Assembly (NCBI GenBank): GCA_020440825.1
Contig: JAGRNJ010000022.1
Span: forward strand, 1-47,062
DNA length: 47,062 bases
Source: Leptospiraceae bacterium
GTDB lineage: Bacteria > Spirochaetota > Leptospiria > Turneriellales > Turneriellaceae
Direction: 5' to 3'
In this document: positions 42,220 to 47,062 of the stretch, piece by piece
Position numbering within the stretch: position 1 is the first letter of the stretch
Layout of the letters: each line of letters starts with the position of its first letter
Notes under the pieces: generated by a model
Database searches by the model: none
What the model was told of the DNA's origin: nothing
Seen by the model: only the letters and a program-made list of their open reading frames with translations
Program-made: the position numbers and the translations under genes

Positions 42220-42609
42220 ACTTCTCAGAAAACTTTTTGAGCAGCCGGCGGTGTTCAGTGGATGGATATCTGACTTAAATGAATCACAAAATTTTGAAAT
42301 TACTTGAGTTGTTGCTCTATTTTTGGGGCGTCGGGTTTTAATCGTCTATACTTGCTTTTGCAAAACCTTGCTGATAAGGTAATTATTAATTTCAAGCAAA
42401 ATAGAACCGGTGAGAGCAGGCCAATTTCTGAATATTTCAACCATTAAAAATACTTTACAAAATACGGTGTATGTTGATCGTATGAAATGCAGAATTTTGA
42501 ACAATATCGGGATCCTTCTAAGGTCGGACATTCGTCTCATTACAAAAACCTTATGTTGAGTGCCAGGTTTAAGCACAGCCAGAATCATCATTTCAGGGAA
42601 AGTAAAAAT
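42220..42609. other. 390-bp intergenic region with no supported gene
   Basis: This AT-rich stretch lies before the 42610 gene. I see an imperfect hairpin after the preceding stop (around 42225-42242), a TATACT sequence at about 42346 that might be a -10 box without a good -35, and no RNA gene. An upstream ATG (42487) could extend the next gene by 41 codons, which would shorten this region. Confidence 0.4.
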
Positions 42610-43185
42610 ATGGCAAATTCCAGTGTGAGCCTTCCAAATTGGAATTGTGCCCGATTGCAAGCGGCGGTTCAACTGCTTAAAAAAAATAATATAAAAATCT
42701 GTGTTTCAGATTTGCTGGTGTCTGTGTTGAACGTATACAGTTGCAAAATGCAAATTCCAGATTATTTTTTCCAGAATGTTAAATGCCAAAATCAAGACCG
42801 TTACTACAGATTTGTAAAAACATCTGTTTATACGAGCACAGAAAACTGGGAGAGACTGCACCTGATTGCGTTGCATTCAAAAGTGTGTCTTTCCCATGCA
42901 CTCGATATCGCTCTCAGGCTTTATTTGAAAGCAGTAGTCCAGAGGTTACTTCGGCCTACGCGAAAGCTTCAGCGAGTTGTACTTAAAGCCGGGGCTGAGA
43001 TGAACTCGTTTCTCAAGTCATTGAGAGATTGTACTGCGGATGACCTGCAAAAATATGGTAAATACCAGAAAATCGAACGAAAATCTGGGACAACCTTCTT
43101 AGAACTGCGGTTTTTAATACGGCGAGACAGAAAAAAGAAAATAAAAGATTTCAATTCTTGGCGAATAGACACTATTCTTGGGTAA
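42610..43185 (+). CDS. Basic protein of unknown function, possibly DUF1564-like
   Basis: ATG 42610 has AGGGA 10 nt upstream and starts MANSSVSLPNW, giving 191 residues. ATG 42487 would add 41 residues rich in His, Ser and Asn and has no ribosome-binding site. The middle, RYYRFVKTSVYTSTENWERL followed by a helix LHSKVCLSHALDIALRLYL, resembles the core of the Leptospira-restricted DUF1564 family ('W..L..la...g.S....f...L'). The resemblance is weak. The C-terminus is strongly basic (RRDRKKKIKDF). It is richer in A/T, Cys and Asn than its neighbours, which could indicate a mobile origin. Confidence 0.5.
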   Translation: MANSSVSLPNWNCARLQAAVQLLKKNNIKICVSDLLVSVLNVYSCKMQIPDYFFQNVKCQNQDRYYRFVKTSVYTSTENWERLHLIALHSKVCLSHALDIALRLYLKAVVQRLLRPTRKLQRVVLKAGAEMNSFLKSLRDCTADDLQKYGKYQKIERKSGTTFLELRFLIRRDRKKKIKDFNSWRIDTILG

Positions 43186-43205
43186 TAAATGAAAAAATTT
43201 TAATT

Positions 43206-43544
43206 TGGAGACGGCGGGAGTTGAACCCGCGTTCTGCCGGCGCCTAGAAAGCTTTCTCCATGCTCAGACTATTATTTGTTTCTCGATACTTTTAGCGGCA
43301 ATAGTCAGCCTCTAATAGCATCCAGCGACTAAATTTAAGAGAATATCTGTCGCAGACATCCTCCGATCATCCCTGAGGTTAACCAACTTTCAGCACGGGA
43401 TGCTTAGCTTAGGTTGGGCAAAGGCTTATGCAGCCAAAGCGAAATCGTTATTGTCGGCAGTTAAATGCCATATCCCGTCAGAGTGGGAAGAGCTCGCATG
43501 CTTTTCTTTCAAAACTTCCAAACAGTCGAAGCCAAAACGCCCCC
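43206..43544 (-). ncRNA. ssrA: Transfer-messenger RNA (tmRNA)
   Basis: The minus strand begins GGGGGCGTTTTGGCTTCGAC (5' end at 43544), the standard tmRNA start. It ends with a T-arm (43230-43214, GGGTTCAACTCCC) and CGTCTCC (43213-43207), which pairs with the first seven bases with two G-U pairs. The discriminator A is 43206; CCA is not encoded. The tag frame (43458-43426) reads ADNNDFALAA then TAA, with the ALAA end recognised by ClpXP. It rescues ribosomes stalled on broken mRNA with SmpB. The length of 339 nt is slightly short but normal. Confidence 0.95.
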
Positions 43545-43549
43545 GTTGG

Positions 43550-43629
43550 CAGAAGCCTTTGCTTCTGTAGTTTCAGTTTTTAACCTATACTCTTCGTAAA
43601 ATATAATAAATAACCCTTTAAAAGACCAA
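43550..43629 (-). promoter_or_regulatory. tmRNA promoter and leader hairpin
   Basis: On the minus strand TTGGTC (43629-43624), a 17-nt spacer and TTATAT (43606-43601) form a promoter about 50 nt before the mature 5' end. The leader contains a perfect 7-bp hairpin CAGAAGC-aaag-GCTTCTG (43567-43550), 5 nt before the mature end, where RNase P must cut. The hairpin is seen directly; its role in processing is inference. Confidence 0.5.
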
Positions 43630-43688
43630 TTTCTTTTAGTAAAAGCTTGTCATTCTACAATTCATTTTCAGGAGTAACCTGTATCTTT

Positions 43689-45260
43689 ATGACTCTTAAG
43701 AAACTGTTGCTTTATTATAACATCCGACAAGAGATTACAACCGTATTCGTTGCGGTACCCCCTGCAGTAGTATTCGTAGGTCTGGTAGGTGGGTTTCAAG
43801 GTGAATCTCTTAAATCTTTATTGATAGGCTCTTTTATTGCAGCAGTCCCTGTTACCCAGTTGATGGCTTATATCACAAGATATATTCGTTTTAAAAATCT
43901 GCTGGGTGATTATTTTGCCGGTCAAGCAGAATCGCTGAGTGCAGTAAAACTGGGCCTTTTGAAAGAATCTCACTTCGAAGGTCTTATGATAATGCTGCGC
44001 TGGTTTATCGGGGTAGTGCTTGTTCTGGCAATCGTGTACTTTGATACAGGGCTAACCGGTCACCAGTTCAAAACAGGTATGGTTTTCGTGGCAGCGATTA
44101 TGCCAATCGTTTATTTCACAAATATGAATATCAGTGAAAATATCCTGATTCCGGTGCTTGAGCGTGAAGATCTGGCTTCAGCAGTGGTGCATGAACCGAT
44201 CAACCGCCCCTCAATGGCAGTCAGAATTTTCGGAATCGGGGTGACAATTCTCTGGTTCAATGTTTTAATGTTTACCTGGGTCATTTATTCTCTGCAAGAC
44301 AAAACTTTCGTGCCTGAAAATCTTACCTATGCATTGGCTGCTTTGATGTTAATTGTGCTTGTGCAGACAATGATTCTGCTATCAACAACAGTTTATACAA
44401 TTTCCCGAAGCTTAAAAGTTTTTTCGACATCGATTCTGCAATTGTCCGATGGGAATTTATCTCAGTCTGTGCCGGCTTTACAGAAAAGTGAGATAGGGGC
44501 AATGGCTATCAACATCATGAATTTAAGCCGCAGCTTTCGCGAGGTCATATCGAGCAGTCTTAATCTCTCCCGTACATTTACATCGACGGCGGCATCTCTT
44601 GAAAATACTTCTGCTCAAATGAGAGAATCTTCGCATACCTTAAAAGAAAATCTGCAGAATCTGCAGAAATCCATCCGCCATCTTGAAAATAATTCTGCAA
44701 AGCTCTTGCAACTCACAGAATCTGTCAGAACAGAAATGCAGAAAACAGCCTCTCAACTTGATAAAAATGGCAGCAATGTTTCTGAGCTTGTCAGGCGGAT
44801 GACCGATATCTCAAGTAAAATTATCGCGATTGAAGAGATCGCAGGGCAAACAAATCTTCTAGCTCTTAATGCAACTATAGAAGCTGCCCGAGCTGGCGAT
44901 GCCGGGCGCGGCTTTGCAGTTGTAGCCACAGAAGTTGGAAAACTTGCTGAGTATACAGGAAAAACTTCAAAAGAAGTGGGTCAATCTGCCAAAGAAGGTG
45001 CAAGTGCTGCGGAGACCGCAGGTACTATGATTACAGAAATTGTTCCTGAGGTAATTCGCAATGCCAATCGAATTGATGATCTTCAGGCCGCGGTTACCGA
45101 AGAAAGACAGAATTTTCGCGACATCAACCAGGCATTGCAGCTCGTAGAAAACCAGGTCAATCTGGCTGCACAAACCTCAGACTATCTCGCTGAAGCTTCT
45201 ATAGAACTGGCAGATCATGCCAGACAACTCGAAAATGAACTTTCGGTCTTCACGATATAA
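43689..45260 (+). CDS. Methyl-accepting chemotaxis protein with six-TM sensor region
   Basis: ATG 43689 gives 523 residues; AGGAG lies 14 nt upstream, a long spacing, and a frame from 43647 has no better start. Six hydrophobic segments occupy about residues 17-235, with only short loops and no periplasmic ligand-binding domain. HAMP follows ([20 protein letters not shown]). The cytoplasmic signalling helices contain [19 protein letters not shown] and [16 protein letters not shown], the conserved tip that contacts CheA and CheW. It probably senses membrane state or an internal or lipid-soluble signal (inference). Confidence 0.85.
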   Translation: MTLKKLLLYYNIRQEITTVFVAVPPAVVFVGLVGGFQGESLKSLLIGSFIAAVPVTQLMAYITRYIRFKNLLGDYFAGQAESLSAVKLGLLKESHFEGLMIMLRWFIGVVLVLAIVYFDTGLTGHQFKTGMVFVAAIMPIVYFTNMNISENILIPVLEREDLASAVVHEPINRPSMAVRIFGIGVTILWFNVLMFTWVIYSLQDKTFVPENLTYALAALMLIVLVQTMILLSTTVYTISRSLKVFSTSILQLSDGNLSQSVPALQKSEIGAMAINIMNLSRSFREVISSSLNLSRTFTSTAASLENTSAQMRESSHTLKENLQNLQKSIRHLENNSAKLLQLTESVRTEMQKTASQLDKNGSNVSELVRRMTDISSKIIAIEEIAGQTNLLALNATIEAARAGDAGRGFAVVATEVGKLAEYTGKTSKEVGQSAKEGASAAETAGTMITEIVPEVIRNANRIDDLQAAVTEERQNFRDINQALQLVENQVNLAAQTSDYLAEASIELADHARQLENELSVFTI

Positions 45261-45331
45261 TAGTGAAACGCTTGACTGTACGTATTTATTTGAAAGTCGA
45301 GAAGTAAGGCTTTTCGCCTGCAAGAGAGAGC

Positions 45332-46162
45332 ATGAAGAAAATAAAACCGATTAAGAAACTTAGATTGTATGGTTTTAATAATCTTACCAAAACTCTCAGC
45401 TTTAATCTTTATGATATAAATTATGCGAAAAAGCCTGAAAACAGAAAATCCTATATTCAATACATTGATGAACACTATAATGCTCAGCGTTTGACAGAAA
45501 TTCTGACAAACGTATCAAATATTATTGGGGCTAACATTCTGAATGTTGCATCAGAAGACTATGATCCCGAAGGTGCAAGTGTCACGATTCTGGTTTCAGA
45601 AATTCAAAAAGATGCAGCCGAGCGTGAAAAGCTGCATCTTGAAAACACTGAAGCGGTAGAGTCTCCCGGACCAGATTATCCGGAAGATATTGTTGCTCAT
45701 CTAGATAAGAGTCATATTACTGTACATACTTACCCAGAGAGTCATCCTGAGAATGGGCTCAGTACCTTTCGTGCAGATATTGATGTCTCAACTTGCGGGC
45801 AAATCTCACCTCTCAAAGCGCTTAACTACCTTCTGCATGAATTTAATCCCGATATCGTGATTGCCGATTACCGGGTACGCGGTTTTACTCGGGATATGGA
45901 TGGCCGCAAACATTTTATTGACCATAAAATCAACTCTATTCAGAATTTTATCACAAGCGAGATGCGCGATCGTTACCAGATGATAGATGTAAATGTCTAT
46001 CAGGACAATATTTTTTCGACTAAAATGCTCTTGAAAGAGTTTGATCTTGATAACTATCTCTTTAACCAGACCAAAAAAGATCTCATTACCGGTGAGAAGA
46101 AATTAATCAAGAAAGCGATTAAAAAAGAGATGCTCGAAATTTTTTACGGTAAAAATTTCTAA
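45332..46162 (+). CDS. speD: S-adenosylmethionine decarboxylase proenzyme, Escherichia type
   Basis: This enzyme makes the aminopropyl donor for spermidine. The 276-residue proenzyme cuts itself before Ser 127 ([20 protein letters not shown]), and the Ser becomes the pyruvoyl cofactor. The conserved acid-base Cys sits in [31 protein letters not shown] at the N-terminus and [20 protein letters not shown] are very close to E. coli SpeD as I remember it, so it belongs to the class 1A form rather than the short Thermotoga/Bacillus form. A partner speE is not in the window. The ribosome-binding site is a weak GAGAGAG. The chemotaxis gene ends 71 bp upstream. Confidence 0.95.
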   Translation: MKKIKPIKKLRLYGFNNLTKTLSFNLYDINYAKKPENRKSYIQYIDEHYNAQRLTEILTNVSNIIGANILNVASEDYDPEGASVTILVSEIQKDAAEREKLHLENTEAVESPGPDYPEDIVAHLDKSHITVHTYPESHPENGLSTFRADIDVSTCGQISPLKALNYLLHEFNPDIVIADYRVRGFTRDMDGRKHFIDHKINSIQNFITSEMRDRYQMIDVNVYQDNIFSTKMLLKEFDLDNYLFNQTKKDLITGEKKLIKKAIKKEMLEIFYGKNF

Positions 46163-46172
46163 CTGACACAGA

Positions 46173-46204
46173 ATCCCGATTCATGATAGTGACATATCCG
46201 GGAT
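46173..46204 (+). terminator. Possible hairpin after speD
   Basis: ATCCCG (46173-46178) pairs with CGGGAT (46199-46204) around a 20-nt loop, 11 nt after the speD stop, followed by AGATTTTC. It is a weak terminator candidate or a leader element of the next gene. Confidence 0.3.
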
Positions 46205-46242
46205 AGATTTTCTTCACGGAAACTCACAAGAGAAGGCATTCA

Positions 46243-47062
46243 ATGAAAGAAAAATGGAACCGGCTGGTCTACTTATTCAAGTCGCTATCGATCAGAGTTA
46301 AGTTAAGTGTAATCATATCATTCCTGGTTCTGACCAGTCTTGGTCTTTTGACCTGGATCTCCCTCGGTATCTTTGAAAATGATATCAGCAACATGGTAAC
46401 GGTCATGAACTCCCGTACTACCAAGCTGCTTTCTGAAAAAGTTGAATCAGAACTGGGTCTGCACAAAAAAAATCTGGCATTGATCGATAAAATACAGAGT
46501 GCTGGCAAACGCGGCGATTTGAAGCTGATTCGCGAGTCTTTTCTGAATAATGAATCTGAAATGACTTTCGTAGCCGGTTTTCTGGTAGAGAACTCCAGAA
46601 TCAACCCCGAACCAGAGTATTCAGTAATCAATTCACAGTTTTCATCAGACGTTAAGCTCGATAATCGCGCCGTTCTGAAAAAAATATTGAAAAACAATGA
46701 ATGGCTTTCCCGTTCGACCCGCGGGGAAGAAATCGTCCGAAACTTCAGCCAGGAAACAGGTAAACCAATTATCCTGTTCATAAGCCCTATCAAGCGCGAA
46801 AGCGGCTCTGTCAGAGAGTTAATGATTGCTTTGGTCAAAATGGAAGCCTTAAATGAGGTCTTTGCATCTCAAAGTGCGAGAGGTGCGCCGGGCGGCTCAA
46901 CTCTATACGCATCATTCATGATTGACGGTGATGGCAGAGCTGTAGTCCATCCTTCCGGAGATAAAGTTCTCACTTCAGAGAGCATGAACGAGCACCCTGC
47001 TGTAAAAAAAGTATTTGAATTAAATACTCGCAATGCAGTTATTCGCTACAAGACATCTGATG
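46243..47062 (+). CDS. N-terminal part of a dCache-type membrane sensor (partial)
   Basis: The frame runs from ATG 46243 (AAGG 8 nt upstream) past the window end, giving 273 residues. One TM helix (SVIISFLVLTSLGLLTWISL, about 19-38) is followed by an extracytoplasmic region with the long helix and double-PAS-like pattern of dCache domains (FVAGFLVENS, RNFSQETGKPIILFISPIKR, ASFMIDGDGRAVVHP). The cytoplasmic output (chemotaxis, cyclase, kinase or phosphatase) is outside the window. Confidence 0.8.
   Translation, partial: MKEKWNRLVYLFKSLSIRVKLSVIISFLVLTSLGLLTWISLGIFENDISNMVTVMNSRTTKLLSEKVESELGLHKKNLALIDKIQSAGKRGDLKLIRESFLNNESEMTFVAGFLVENSRINPEPEYSVINSQFSSDVKLDNRAVLKKILKNNEWLSRSTRGEEIVRNFSQETGKPIILFISPIKRESGSVRELMIALVKMEALNEVFASQSARGAPGGSTLYASFMIDGDGRAVVHPSGDKVLTSESMNEHPAVKKVFELNTRNAVIRYKTSD

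Noticed and set aside
43633-43645. CTTTTAGTAAAAG palindrome between tmRNA and the chemoreceptor gene
   Set aside because: It is perfect but A/T-rich, short and close to two promoters; on its own it is not convincing as an operator.

Overview
This 47 kb stretch (roughly 44% GC by eye) reads as chromosomal DNA of a diderm bacterium, most probably a spirochaete of the Leptospira/Leptonema/Turneriella group. The reasons are several predicted outer-membrane beta-barrels ending in Phe, an MsbA-type lipid exporter and an RseP-type protease, lipoproteins with relaxed lipoboxes (FISC, FLFC, QMISC), a SpoIIE-type phosphatase with HAMP, large sensory proteins, and several proteins I cannot place outside that lineage. 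The assignment is an inference. I saw no phage, transposon, CRISPR array, tRNA or rRNA. Base composition looks fairly even; the least ordinary gene by composition is the one ending at 43185.

Left part (1-7.6 kb). After the 3' end of a DUF1398-like gene comes a lone AAA/DUF4143 ATPase whose promoter lies inside a perfect 15-bp inverted repeat. A tightly packed five-gene minus-strand operon follows (DJ-1/PfpI protein, outer-membrane protein, NADP-binding oxidoreductase, bestrophin-like channel, beta-carbonic anhydrase). The anhydrase is split by a one-base change in an A8 tract. Divergent from the operon is an HxlR regulator fused in frame to an AmgK-like sugar kinase and translationally coupled to a MurU-like nucleotidyltransferase, a peptidoglycan-recycling pair.

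Middle part (7.6-25.7 kb). Here are cell-envelope genes: a secreted cysteine-rich alpha/beta hydrolase, two lipoproteins and a membrane-anchored protein, a SpoIIE phosphatase, an RseP site-2 protease, a GT9 glycosyltransferase, DusB, a TPR lipoprotein, a large acidic protein with a duplicated helical domain coupled to a prepilin peptidase, and a 1071-residue membrane/coiled-coil protein. A small protein made of three GW-type repeats (resembling the homing-endonuclease-associated repeat) stands alone with its own promoter, leader hairpin, strong ribosome-binding site and terminator.

Right part (25.7-47 kb). A four-gene minus-strand operon (TldE/PmbA-like, MsbA-like ABC exporter, DUF445, outer-membrane protein) is divergent from homoserine kinase. 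A signalling operon follows: response regulator, a 1496-residue CheB-CheR-PAS-histidine kinase, and a diacylglycerol-kinase-family enzyme. The kinase tail and the lipid kinase head are encoded by the same 176 bp in two frames, both lysine-rich. Then come an ATP-grasp enzyme coupled to an outer-membrane protein, a cysteine-poor DksA-like protein, a degenerate uracil-DNA-glycosylase-like protein, tmRNA (tag ADNNDFALAA), a six-TM chemotaxis receptor, an Escherichia-type SpeD and the start of a dCache sensor.

The observations I consider most worth following are the dual-frame lysine-rich overlap (33174-33349), the frameshifted carbonic anhydrase in a bestrophin operon, the inverted-repeat promoter of the ATPase, the terminator buried in a lipoprotein signal peptide (9471-9494), the HxlR-AmgK fusion, and the triple-repeat protein.
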